In this document: positions 17,377 through 26,199 of the stretch, piece after piece
Layout of the letters: each line of letters starts with the position of its first letter
Position numbering within the stretch: position 1 is the stretch's first letter
Origin: JANXQZ01 sp038225555
GTDB lineage: Bacteria > Acidobacteriota > Terriglobia > Bryobacterales > Bryobacteraceae
Direction of reading: 5' to 3'
Assembly: GCA_038225555.1 (NCBI GenBank)
Contig: JBBRRB010000024.1
Span: forward strand, 29,284-93,283
DNA length: 64,000 nucleotides
The notes under the pieces: generated by a model
What the model saw: the letters and a program-made list of their open reading frames with translations, nothing else
Databases searched by the model: none
What the model was told of the DNA's origin: nothing
Translations under genes and position numbers: made by a program

Positions 17377-19965
17377 ATGTATAGAGAGCTTTTCAAGGCA
17401 ATCGATCAGGGTGCCACTGTACTGACCGGCAGCGATCGGCTGGCTCGGTCGCTCGCAGAATCGTTTACCGCGTTTCAACGCGATAAGGGTCGCTCGGCCT
17501 GGGAGACTCCCTCTATTCTGTCGCTGGGCGGCTTTCTGCATCGCTGCTGGAACGACTTGACTCTGCACGTCGCGGAGGCCGCGCCACTGCTGCTGAGTCC
17601 TGCTCAGGAGCTGGCAGTTTGGGAAAGCGTGATCCGGGATTCGCCTGAGGGCCAAGGACTCTTGCGAGTGCATGAGACTGCGGAACGAGCCATGGACGCC
17701 TGGAAATTGGTCCACGCTTATCGTTTGCCGTTTCAGCGGAGCGAATTTTCGGCCAGCGACGATTGCGAAGCGTTCTTCGAGTGGGCTTCCGAGTTCCAAC
17801 GTCGACGAAAGGCTCAGGGCTGGCTCGAATCCGCGCTGTTGAGCGACGTTGTTGGCGATCGAATACGCGACGGGATCATCCCGCGTTCCGCCCCCCTGTT
17901 TCTCGCAGGGTTCGATGATTTGACACCTCAGCAACGCGACTTCTTTGATGCTCTGTGCGCGTCTGTGGACGGGAACCATGTCGCGAGGGACTGCTGCGCG
18001 GCGTCAAAGGTCTTTCGCGACACTGGGGATGAGATCCGAAACGCCGCCGGGTGGGCCCGTGAACGGCTGCAGAAGAACGCGTCGGCGCAGATTGGAATCG
18101 TCGTGCCGAACCTGGCGCAACTCCGTTCCAAGATCGAGCGGATCTTTCTGGAGGAGATGCATCCCGGAGCGAGTTTACAGCCGGTCCAGTCCGCATTCCA
18201 TATTTCGCTGGGCGCTCCGCTTCCCCAGCACTCCATCGTACATGCGGCGCTGCTGATCTTGGATCTGACCGCTGGATCGCTTCCCGTGGAGCGCATGGGA
18301 ATGCTGCTTCGATCGCCCTATTGGGAAGGAGCTCGGGAGGAGCAGTCCGCTCGCGCGTTGCTGGATGCCAAGCTTCGACGCAAAGCGCCTCCGGTGATCC
18401 GTATCGAGCAAGTGAGGCAATTCGCCGAGGCATGCCCGATCCTCAATCGCGCATTGGACGCATGCGAGCGGGAGATCGGCAAGTTGCCCGGCGAGCAGTA
18501 CGCGAGCCTTTGGAGCCGAACGTTTTCGCGACTGCTAAAGACCGCCGGATGGCCAGGGGACCGCGCTCTTTCCAGTCGTGAATACCAAACTCTGGAGGCA
18601 TGGAATGGAGTCCTTTCCACGCTGGCCAGCCTGGATGCGGTGGTTGGCCGCATGACCCCGGGGAGCGCTCTCGACCGGCTTCGGAAACTCGCCGCTTCCG
18701 TGAGCTTCCAAGGTGAAGACACAGGCGCACCGGTGCAAATCCTGGGGTTGCTGGAGGCGTCTGGTTTGCGTTTCGACCACTTGTGGGTAATGGGTTTGCA
18801 TGACGGCGCGATGCCTCCGCCCGCTCAGCCTAACCCGTTTTTACCGCTTGCGCTGCAGCGCCAGCACCGATTGCCGCATTCATCAGCGGATCGAGAATTG
18901 GAGTTTAATACCAAGCTGATGGAACGGCTCGGCGGGGCAGCGCCGGAGGTGGTTTTCAGCTATCCAGAGTGGGAGGGGGATCAGCAATTGGGAGCGAGTC
19001 CGCTGCTCCCTCGCGAGCCTGCAAAAGCTGACCAATTCGCGCCCAAAGCTCGCTGGATGGATTCGATTCGCTGTGCGGCGGAGTTGGAGAGATTGGAGGA
19101 TTCCACTGCGTCCGAGCTGCCCATGAATGCCGCACAGCGCGGCGGCACGTATGTATTGCGCGACATGGCTGCATGCGCTTTTCGCGCCTTTGCCAAGCAC
19201 AGATTGAATGCGCGAGCTTTGGACAATGCCGATCTAGGACTCAATGCGCTGGAACGAGGCACGGCGGTCCACAAGGCTCTGGAATTGATTTGGAAGGAGT
19301 TGAGGACGCATGCACGCCTATGCGCGCAGGGTTCGGAAGAACTGCAGGCGCTGGTGGATCGATGTGTGGCGAGCGCGCTCAGCGAGAGCAAGAGTCTGGG
19401 CAGGTCGCTGGAGCAATGGCGCTTGGAACGGCTGCTGACCGAATGGCTCGAAATTGAGAAAGCCAGGCCGCCATTTACCGTGGTGGGCTTCGAAGACGAG
19501 ACGCCAATCACCATCGGAGGACTGAAGATCGAAACGCGTATTGACCGGGTGGACGAGTTGCCGGACGGAAGACGCGTGATTTTGGATTATAAGACGGGAG
19601 TTTTGAAGACGTCGGCATGGTCGAGCGACAGGCCGGATGAGCCGCAGGTGCCGCTCTACTGCTCGATGAGCCAGCATTCAATCCCGGCGGCGGCTTTTGC
19701 AAAAGTGCGGAAAGGCGATCTGGAGCTGATCGGAGTGAGCGACAACGGAGAGCTCGGCAAGATGCGGCCGATGAAGGTGGAGAAGGGTGCCCGGGTCTCC
19801 GAGCTCATCGAAGATTGGCGCCGAGTGGTGGAGAACCTGGCCAACGATTTTCGGACTGGCCAGGCGCAAGTAAACCCGAAGAGCCGGTCCACTTGCGACT
19901 ATTGCGGCCTTACGGCGCTTTGTCGTGTTCGGGACGTGCAGGCGGCGGAAGAGGGCGATGATTGA
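17377..19965 (+). CDS. AddB-like PD-(D/E)XK exonuclease subunit
   Basis: An 862-residue protein of the 'probable DNA repair protein' group that pairs with a UvrD-type helicase, comparable with AddB. It has an N-terminal inactive helicase-like region and a C-terminal nuclease: ALERGTAVHKALE, GLKIETRIDRVDELPDGRRVILDYKTG (the D and the ExK-like DYK of PD-(D/E)XK), and QVPLY. A cluster of four cysteines, one in AACAFRAF and three in CDYCGLTALCR, matches the Fe-S 'iron staple' of AddB-type nucleases. Role: processing double-strand DNA ends for recombination. Its 3' end overlaps the start of the helicase gene by 8 bp. Confidence 0.85.
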   Translation: MYRELFKAIDQGATVLTGSDRLARSLAESFTAFQRDKGRSAWETPSILSLGGFLHRCWNDLTLHVAEAAPLLLSPAQELAVWESVIRDSPEGQGLLRVHETAERAMDAWKLVHAYRLPFQRSEFSASDDCEAFFEWASEFQRRRKAQGWLESALLSDVVGDRIRDGIIPRSAPLFLAGFDDLTPQQRDFFDALCASVDGNHVARDCCAASKVFRDTGDEIRNAAGWARERLQKNASAQIGIVVPNLAQLRSKIERIFLEEMHPGASLQPVQSAFHISLGAPLPQHSIVHAALLILDLTAGSLPVERMGMLLRSPYWEGAREEQSARALLDAKLRRKAPPVIRIEQVRQFAEACPILNRALDACEREIGKLPGEQYASLWSRTFSRLLKTAGWPGDRALSSREYQTLEAWNGVLSTLASLDAVVGRMTPGSALDRLRKLAASVSFQGEDTGAPVQILGLLEASGLRFDHLWVMGLHDGAMPPPAQPNPFLPLALQRQHRLPHSSADRELEFNTKLMERLGGAAPEVVFSYPEWEGDQQLGASPLLPREPAKADQFAPKARWMDSIRCAAELERLEDSTASELPMNAAQRGGTYVLRDMAACAFRAFAKHRLNARALDNADLGLNALERGTAVHKALELIWKELRTHARLCAQGSEELQALVDRCVASALSESKSLGRSLEQWRLERLLTEWLEIEKARPPFTVVGFEDETPITIGGLKIETRIDRVDELPDGRRVILDYKTGVLKTSAWSSDRPDEPQVPLYCSMSQHSIPAAAFAKVRKGDLELIGVSDNGELGKMRPMKVEKGARVSELIEDWRRVVENLANDFRTGQAQVNPKSRSTCDYCGLTALCRVRDVQAAEEGDD

Positions 19966-22900
19966 CGACTTAGCCGTGCGCCTCCGTGCGCTCGACCCGG
20001 CTACTTCGTTCATTGTGCAAGCGCCCGCGGGGTCGGGTAAGACCGAGCTTCTGATCCAGCGCTACTTGAAACTGCTTGCGCGGGTCGAGTCGCCCGAATC
20101 GGTAGTGGCCATCACGTTCACCAAGAAAGCCGCAGGCGAGATGCGCGCCCGAGTGTTGGAGGCGCTGCGGACGGCAGCCCGCGGGGTTGTTCCAGCCGCG
20201 CCTCACGAGCGCGAGACGTTCGAACTCGCGGCGGAGGCCTTGGCCCGCGACGCTGCCAGCGAGTGGCATCTGCTGGACAACCCCGCGCGCCTCCGAATCC
20301 AGACCATTGATGCCTTGTCCGCATCCATCACCCGTCAGATGCCTTGGCTGGCTCGCTTCGGTGCACCGCCAGACATTACGGAGAAGGCCAGCGATCTGTA
20401 TCACGAGGCCGCTCGCAACACTCTCAGAATGGTCGAGGTGGAAGAGCGCAGGGGCGTGCATGGCTCGCTCTCTCTGCTACTGCTCCACCTCGATAACAAT
20501 TTCAGGCAGGCGGAAACTCTGCTGGCCAGCATGCTGGAGAAGCGCGATCAGTGGCTCCGGCATACCGGCGTGAATCCCGACCTGGCCCGCGTGCGCGCCG
20601 AGTTGGAGCATTCTCTTAGCGCGCTTATCGAGAAGGAACTGATCGGTCTGCGCGACTCAATTCCTTACGATGCAGTCCCCGATATTTTGTGCATGCTGGA
20701 ATTCGACGAACTGCCAATGGCAACGGCCGAGCATCTGGCAGATTGGCTTCGTTTGGCAGATCTGGTTCTCACAAAAGACGGCAAGCTGCGAAAGAAAGCG
20801 CCTCCCGATCAGTCGCGTGAACGATGCGCTCGCCTGTTCGATGTGCTTGGCCGGAATGAAGCGGTGCTGGCGCGATTGAAAGAGCTGCGCCGGCTGCCGC
20901 CTGCCACCTTCAGCGATACGCAGTGGCGGACGATGGAGGCGCTGGTAGATACGCTGCCCAAAGCCGTAGCCCAGTTGCAACTGGTGTTTCGAGAGCGGGG
21001 CCGGGTGGATTTTGCGGAGCTTTCCATTCGGGCGTCGGACGCGCTGGGGCGGTTGGAATCGCCCGCCGATCTGGCGCTCTCGCTCGGATATCGAATCCGG
21101 CATTTGTTGGTGGATGAGTTTCAGGACACGTCGTATACGCAGTTCGATTTGCTGCGAAAGCTCACGGCGGCTTGGGAGCCGGAAGATGGTCATTCGCTCT
21201 TTCTGGTTGGCGATCCCATGCAGTCGATTTATCGATTTCGCGAAGCCGACGTTAGTCTGTTTTTGAAGGCGCGGCGCGAAGGTATAGGCGAGGTGCGCCT
21301 GGAGCCCCTCGCGCTTACTACCAACTTCCGCTCGGATCCGGCAATCGTGGATTGGGTAAACCAAATTTTCTCCCACGTATTGCCGGCTCATGAGGACATC
21401 GGACGCGGCGCGGTGAGTTACAGTCCATCGATTGCGCATCGCGCAGCCTCGGAGGTGGGTACCAGTCCTCAAGTGCACGCATTCTTGAACGAGGGCCAAG
21501 CGGCGGAGGCGAAGAAAATCGTGGGATTGGCGGCGCAGGCGACCGGCACCGTAGCAATTCTGGTCCGTGCGCGCAGCCACTTGGTCGCTGTAATTACGGA
21601 ATTGCGGACCCGCTCAATCCCGTTTCAAGCGATTGAAATCGACCAGCTTGGCGACCGTCCGATCATTCAGGATTTAATGGCGCTCACTTTCGCTTTGATC
21701 CATTTGGCGGATCGGATTTCATGGCTCGCGATCCTGCGGGCACCCTGGTGCGGCCTGTCGATCGAAGACCTGCAAGCGCTGGTCGCCCGGGGGCATGCTT
21801 CCACGATTTGGGAGCTCTTGAATTCCAAAGACAAGCTCTTAACGCGCGACGGGTCGATGCGCTTAGAGCGATGCTTGCCGTCCATCGCTGAAGCGTTAAA
21901 CGAGCGCGGCCGAGTGTCCCTGCGCAATCTGGTGGAACAGACCTGGCTGCGACTGGGCGGACCGGCTTGCGTTGCCGTGGATTCCGATCTCGCCGATGCA
22001 GACGCGTACTTCGACCTGCTGGAAGGCTTGCAGGAAGCGGGGGATCTCTCCAATTTCCAAACTCTTCGCGAGCAAGTCTCCGAGCTGTTCGCCCAGCCTG
22101 ATACCCTGGCCGACGAACGCTTGCAGATCATGACGATCCACAAGGCTAAGGGTCTGGAGTTCGATACCGTGATTCTGCCAGGCCTGGGACAGCCTCCTCG
22201 CGGGGAAGAGAATAAGTTGCTCGTCTGGCAAGAGCAGGAAGGCGAACTGCTGCTTGCGCCTGTAAACGCGACTGGCGAAGAGAACGATCCGATCTATCGA
22301 TATCTCACCCATCTTGAGCACGAGAAGGTGCGGCAGGAGGATGCTCGCTTGCTGTACGTCGCTTGCACGCGAGCGAAGAATCATTTGCACCTGCTGGGCT
22401 GCGCCTTTGTGAATGAGAACGACGGCGAGTTAACGGCCCCCAAGAAAGGTTCGTTCTTGAAGTTGCTATGGCCTGCGGTTGGTCCGCTATTCGCAGAAAG
22501 GGCGCGGGAGAGTAAGGAAAAGCACCTCGCGCTTGCGACGGATGAACAGCCGACTCGCTTGATTCAGCGACTGCCGGCTGCGTGGACCCTTCCTCCGCCT
22601 CCGCCACCGGTAGTCTGGCGACGCGAATCACCTGGATTGATCGAGGCGCCTGCTGTAAGCTTTGAATGGGTCGGAGACACGTTGCGGCATGTGGGCACTG
22701 TGCTGCATGCATTTATGCGGCGGATCGCAAAAGAGGGTGTAGAACAATGGGATGCGGCGAAGATCGGGCATTGCCGTCCCGCCATCCAGAGCATGCTGGG
22801 TGGATTGGGCGTGCCTCCGTTGGAGGTGGCTCAGGCAACGGATCGAGTGACGAAAGCGCTTGGCCAAACCTTGCGTGACGATCAGGGTCGTTGGGTGCTG

Positions 22901-23233
22901 GCAGACCATGCCGAGGCGGAATCCGAATATTCGATCACGGGATTGCTGGAGGGAAAAGTTTATCGCGCGGATCTGGATCGAACCTTCGTGGACGAGATGG
23001 GCGTTCGGTGGATCATCGATTACAAGACCAGTTCGCATGAGGGTGGCGGGCTTGAGAATTTCCTGGAAGAGGAGAAGCGGCGCTATGGTCCTCAGCTGGG
23101 GCGGTATGCCCGGCTCATGGCGCAGCGGGACGATCGGCCAATTCGTCTGGCGCTTTATTTCCCTCTGTTGACCGCGTGGCAGGAATGGGCGGCTCCGACG
23201 GTGAAGCGAAAGCAGGCGTCGTTGTTTGAATAG
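19958..23233 (+). CDS. AddA-like UvrD-family helicase/nuclease
   Basis: A 1091-residue superfamily 1A helicase with C-terminal nuclease. Walker A is QAPAGSGKTELL near the N-terminus, Walker B is VDEFQDTSY, then LVGDPMQSIYRFREAD, TTNFRSD, MTIHKAKGLEFDTVI, and YVACTRAKNHL (motifs III-VI). The C-terminal DYKTSSHEGG is the PD-(D/E)XK nuclease core. With the previous gene it would form an AddAB-like end-resection complex acting in the RecBCD pathway. ATG 19958, overlapping the upstream stop, is chosen because the family begins just before the Walker A strand; an upstream ATG at 19925 would extend it by 11 unlike residues. Confidence 0.92.
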   Translation: MIDDLAVRLRALDPATSFIVQAPAGSGKTELLIQRYLKLLARVESPESVVAITFTKKAAGEMRARVLEALRTAARGVVPAAPHERETFELAAEALARDAASEWHLLDNPARLRIQTIDALSASITRQMPWLARFGAPPDITEKASDLYHEAARNTLRMVEVEERRGVHGSLSLLLLHLDNNFRQAETLLASMLEKRDQWLRHTGVNPDLARVRAELEHSLSALIEKELIGLRDSIPYDAVPDILCMLEFDELPMATAEHLADWLRLADLVLTKDGKLRKKAPPDQSRERCARLFDVLGRNEAVLARLKELRRLPPATFSDTQWRTMEALVDTLPKAVAQLQLVFRERGRVDFAELSIRASDALGRLESPADLALSLGYRIRHLLVDEFQDTSYTQFDLLRKLTAAWEPEDGHSLFLVGDPMQSIYRFREADVSLFLKARREGIGEVRLEPLALTTNFRSDPAIVDWVNQIFSHVLPAHEDIGRGAVSYSPSIAHRAASEVGTSPQVHAFLNEGQAAEAKKIVGLAAQATGTVAILVRARSHLVAVITELRTRSIPFQAIEIDQLGDRPIIQDLMALTFALIHLADRISWLAILRAPWCGLSIEDLQALVARGHASTIWELLNSKDKLLTRDGSMRLERCLPSIAEALNERGRVSLRNLVEQTWLRLGGPACVAVDSDLADADAYFDLLEGLQEAGDLSNFQTLREQVSELFAQPDTLADERLQIMTIHKAKGLEFDTVILPGLGQPPRGEENKLLVWQEQEGELLLAPVNATGEENDPIYRYLTHLEHEKVRQEDARLLYVACTRAKNHLHLLGCAFVNENDGELTAPKKGSFLKLLWPAVGPLFAERARESKEKHLALATDEQPTRLIQRLPAAWTLPPPPPPVVWRRESPGLIEAPAVSFEWVGDTLRHVGTVLHAFMRRIAKEGVEQWDAAKIGHCRPAIQSMLGGLGVPPLEVAQATDRVTKALGQTLRDDQGRWVLADHAEAESEYSITGLLEGKVYRADLDRTFVDEMGVRWIIDYKTSSHEGGGLENFLEEEKRRYGPQLGRYARLMAQRDDRPIRLALYFPLLTAWQEWAAPTVKRKQASLFE

Positions 23234-23239
23234 GTGAAC

Positions 23240-23677
23240 ATGAACTTGAAAGTGCTATCCCTTTGGGCGACCGTGGTCTTGATTGGGTGCGTCATTGCGT
23301 TAGGGGCATTGCGGTCCATCTTGGGAACCGGGCCAATCACGATTGCCATCCAAGTCGCCGCCATCGTTTTAATGATCTGGGCTCGTCTGACGTTTGGGAT
23401 GAGAAGTTTTCATGCGACTGCGAATCCGACAGAAGGAGGGCTTGTCTGCACTGGTGCCTATCGGTATGTGCGGCATCCGATTTACGCGGCGGTTTTTTAC
23501 TTTTTGTGGGCTGGCGTGGCGGCGCATTTATCATTGAAGGTCGTTTTGATAGGGCTGCTGGCGACGGCCATGTTGGGAGTTCGGATCTGGAGCGAGGAGA
23601 GTTTTCTAACAGCTGCGTATCCCGAATACGCAGTGTACTCTCGGAAGACTGCCCGCGTGTTGCCCTTTTTGTTCTGA
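23240..23677 (+). CDS. Isoprenylcysteine carboxyl methyltransferase (ICMT)-like membrane protein
   Basis: A 145-residue integral membrane protein with about four hydrophobic helices. The C-terminal half has the family signature GAYRYVRHPIYAAVFYF, the SAM-binding segment of ICMT/PEMT-like methyltransferases, then an EExFL-type stretch and YPEYAVYSRKTARVLPF. Bacterial members methylate unknown lipids or small molecules. A GTG at 23234 is in frame, but AGGTG before the ATG at 23240 looks like its Shine-Dalgarno. It follows the AddA-like gene by 6 bp and may be co-transcribed. Confidence 0.85.
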   Translation: MNLKVLSLWATVVLIGCVIALGALRSILGTGPITIAIQVAAIVLMIWARLTFGMRSFHATANPTEGGLVCTGAYRYVRHPIYAAVFYFLWAGVAAHLSLKVVLIGLLATAMLGVRIWSEESFLTAAYPEYAVYSRKTARVLPFLF

Positions 23678-23688
23678 CCCGAGCTGCT

Positions 23689-23997
23689 CTATAAGCGATC
23701 CCTAAGAAGTTGTTCCACGTCGCGGTAGCCGTGGAGAATCGCGACAACTTGCAGCGGCTTTGTCCCGGGCCTATATACGATCAAATAGGAGTAAGCCGAA
23801 AAGAATTTAACGTGTTCGTCCGTCAGACCTTTGCGCCAATGTCCGCAGCCGGAGGTTTCCGCAAGAAAAACGATCTTCTCGCGGATGGTGGATTCAACGC
23901 GATCTGCTACCTCAGTGCTGGCTTTCGTTTTGATGTACTTCCAAATCTGGACGAGATCGAGCGCGGCCTCGGGCGCAAGAGTGTAGCGACGCCTCAT
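23689..23997 (-). CDS. ParE/RelE-family toxin
   Basis: A 102-residue ParE-type toxin. It opens YTLAPEAALDLVQIWKYI (typical L-x-P-x-A-x-x-D-L-x-x-I-W-x-Y-I) and has the core FFSAYSYLIVYRPGTKPLQVVAILHGYRDVEQLL. Proven ParE toxins inhibit DNA gyrase; RelE relatives cut mRNA. Activity here is inferred. It is 2 bp downstream of the antitoxin gene on the same strand, the usual antitoxin-first order. Confidence 0.87.
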   Translation of the reverse strand: MRRRYTLAPEAALDLVQIWKYIKTKASTEVADRVESTIREKIVFLAETSGCGHWRKGLTDEHVKFFSAYSYLIVYRPGTKPLQVVAILHGYRDVEQLLRDRL

Positions 23998-23999
23998 CC

Positions 24000-24251
24000 C
24001 TACTGTGTTTTGAGTTGTGACAAGTATGCGTCTAACTGATCTTCCGGGATTCCCTCGCCCCGGTCGAGCTGCTCTATCCCTCGCCGAATTTTGACATTGA
24101 TCTCCTTACGGTTCTCTGAGAGCCAGCGATCCTGTTCTTCCTGGGTATCAAGAAGCCGCAGCAACGTCTCCTCCGCGCTGGCCGCACCGGTGGCCTGCAT
24201 TTGCTTTTTAATTCTGGCCTCCAGAGTAGTGTCTTGAATTTCAATGTGCAT
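24000..24251 (-). CDS. ParD-like antitoxin
   Basis: An 83-residue protein beginning MHIEIQDTTLEARIKKQ, a short ribbon-helix-helix-like segment, then a helix (EETLLRLLDTQEE) and the C-terminal toxin-binding part KIRRGIEQLDRGEGIPEDQLDAYL. That C-terminal motif is common in antitoxins paired with ParE. A longer frame from 24290 is open, but the internal ATG at 24251 gives the normal start. Two direct repeats just upstream (24272-24296) are candidate autoregulatory sites. Confidence 0.83.
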   Translation of the reverse strand: MHIEIQDTTLEARIKKQMQATGAASAEETLLRLLDTQEEQDRWLSENRKEINVKIRRGIEQLDRGEGIPEDQLDAYLSQLKTQ

Positions 24252-24271
24252 GGGTTGACCCTGCCCACATC

Positions 24272-24296
24272 TTAACAACCCGGTTAACAACCCCGG
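24272..24296 (-). promoter_or_regulatory. Tandem TTAACAACC repeats upstream of parD
   Basis: TTAACAACC occurs at 24272-24280 and again at 24284-24292, a 12-bp period, each followed by a C/G run. The pair lies about 20 bp ahead of the antitoxin start, where ParD-type ribbon-helix-helix proteins usually bind repeated half-sites to repress their own operon. The repeat is seen; binding is inferred. Confidence 0.4.
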
Positions 24297-24372
24297 GGAT
24301 CGGCCCCCAAAGTGCCTCTATTCCCGGAATCGTCGTGGCCTATTGCCCAACCTCAAGGAATCAACCACTTAG

Positions 24373-26196
24373 ATGAGCGAGACAGCCGAGCTACAAAGGA
24401 AAGGGTGGAGGGAACGCCTCGCCGCCCTGAAAAATATTCCTCCCGTGCTCAAGTTGGTCTGGCAGTCTGGTCCTGCCCTGACCGGCACCGCGCTCGCTTG
24501 CCGCGTGCTCATCGCCTTGGTTCCAGTTGGAGCCTTATGGGTCGGCAAAATGATTATCGACACGGTGGTAGGCACCCTCAAAAACGGGGGGCCTTTCCCG
24601 CAGCAGATCTGGCTGCTCCTCGGCGCGGAGTTCGCCCTCACGGGAATCGCCAGCATTCTGAATCGCGCGTCCGACTACGCCAACGCCCGCATCGCTGACC
24701 AATTCACTCGAGAGGTAAGCCTCAGGATCATGCGGCACGCCGCCACGCTCGACCTCGCTTCCTTCGAAGATCCCGTATTCTACGACAAGCTGGAGCGGGC
24801 ACGAGTGCAAGCCACTGATCGCGTGGGTCTGCTCAGTGCGCTCGGGCAACTCATGCAGCAGGTGATCACTCTCATCTCACTTGCTATCGGAGTTGTAGTT
24901 TTCTCTCCTATCATTTTCCTGCTGCTGCTGGTCACTGTGGTTCCGGCCTTCCTGGGAGAGAGTCACTTCGCCTTTTTAGGTTACACTCTAGCGTTCAGTC
25001 TCACGCCTTTGCGCCGCGAGCTGGACTATCTCCGCGTGATCGCAACAAGTAAAGAGAGCGCCAAGGAAGTGAAGGTCTTCGGCTTGGGCGATTACCTGCG
25101 CCAGCGATTCGACGGCATTCAGGGCGAACTCATCACGCTCAATCGCCGATTGCAGAAAAAACGCCTGTGGGTCGGCGCGCTGCTTGCGTTGGTTAGCTCG
25201 GCCGGTTACTACGGCGCTTATGCTTACCTGGTTTTCCGGACTCTATCCGGCCATCTTTCTGTTGGCGATCTTACGTTTTTGGCTGGCGCGCTCATGGGCT
25301 GCAGCAGTCAACTTCAACAGATCTTCTCCACCTTTACCGGCATTGCCGATCAAGCGCTTTTCCTGACCGATCTGCTCACGTTCTTCGCCGTCCAGCCGAA
25401 GATTCGCTCCAAGCCGAACGCTGTTCCAGCACCGCGGCCCATCCGCGAAGGTTTCGAATTTCGCAAGGTCTGCTTCGAGTATCCCGGAACCAATCGAGTC
25501 ATCTTAAACAACGTCAACTTTCGTCTGAATCAAGGGGAGCGGATTGCGCTGGTTGGAGCCAACGGACAGGGGAAAACCACGTTCGTGAAACTGATGGCGA
25601 GGCTGTATGAGCCGACGTCCGGTCAAATTCTCCTGGATGGGGTAGACTTGCGCGACTATCGGCTGGAAGATCTGCATAAAGAGATTGGCGTCATCTTTCA
25701 AGATTTCATGCGCTACGACATGACGGCTCGCGAGAACATCGGCGTCGGTCGGATAGACCAGTTGCAGAATGAGGATCAGTTGCGCGAAGCCGCTAGTAAA
25801 AGCAAGGCGAGCGAATTGATAGACCGATTCCCGGATGGTCTTGATCAAATGCTGGGCCGCAGGTTCGAAGGAGGGCTGGACCTCTCCGGTGGAGAGTGGC
25901 AAAAGTTCGCCCTGGCGCGCGCCTATATGCGCGACGCTCAGGTGCTGATACTCGACGAACCCACCGCAGCCCTTGACGCGATGGCTGAGTATGAGGTCTT
26001 CAAGCGGTTCGCGGAGCTCACTAGCGATCGGATGGCGGTCATGATCTCGCATCGCTTTTCGACGGTCCGCATGACGGACAGAATTGTCGTTTTGGAAGAT
26101 GGCACAATTCGAGAACAGGGAACGCACGATCAGTTGGTTGCGCGCGGCGGACGCTATGCGGAAATGTTCGAATTGCAAGCCGCGAATTATAGGTAG
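24373..26196 (+). CDS. ABC exporter, fused permease and ATPase (candidate glucan exporter)
   Basis: A 607-residue half-transporter of exporter type. Residues about 20-320 hold the membrane domain with about six hydrophobic segments; residues about 365-600 hold the nucleotide-binding domain. Walker A is GANGQGKTT, the Q-loop is VIFQDFMRYD, the signature is LSGGEWQKFALARA, Walker B is QVLILDEPTAALD, and the H-loop is ISHRF. It would act as a homodimer. The glucan synthase gene starts 3 bp downstream, so they form an operon. In Rhizobiaceae, NdvA/ChvA exporters of similar length secrete cyclic beta-1,2-glucan made by NdvB/ChvB; the same pairing is inferred here from neighbourhood, not from a diagnostic residue. 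Confidence 0.9.
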   Translation: MSETAELQRKGWRERLAALKNIPPVLKLVWQSGPALTGTALACRVLIALVPVGALWVGKMIIDTVVGTLKNGGPFPQQIWLLLGAEFALTGIASILNRASDYANARIADQFTREVSLRIMRHAATLDLASFEDPVFYDKLERARVQATDRVGLLSALGQLMQQVITLISLAIGVVVFSPIIFLLLLVTVVPAFLGESHFAFLGYTLAFSLTPLRRELDYLRVIATSKESAKEVKVFGLGDYLRQRFDGIQGELITLNRRLQKKRLWVGALLALVSSAGYYGAYAYLVFRTLSGHLSVGDLTFLAGALMGCSSQLQQIFSTFTGIADQALFLTDLLTFFAVQPKIRSKPNAVPAPRPIREGFEFRKVCFEYPGTNRVILNNVNFRLNQGERIALVGANGQGKTTFVKLMARLYEPTSGQILLDGVDLRDYRLEDLHKEIGVIFQDFMRYDMTARENIGVGRIDQLQNEDQLREAASKSKASELIDRFPDGLDQMLGRRFEGGLDLSGGEWQKFALARAYMRDAQVLILDEPTAALDAMAEYEVFKRFAELTSDRMAVMISHRFSTVRMTDRIVVLEDGTIREQGTHDQLVARGGRYAEMFELQAANYR

Positions 26197-26199
26197 AGC

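Noticed and set aside
20657..21580. A 307-residue minus-strand frame
   Set aside because: It is antisense to the well-supported AddA-like gene and has no domain pattern.
24272..24296. CRISPR-like repeat
   Set aside because: Only two short units with 3-bp gaps; far too few and too short for an array.
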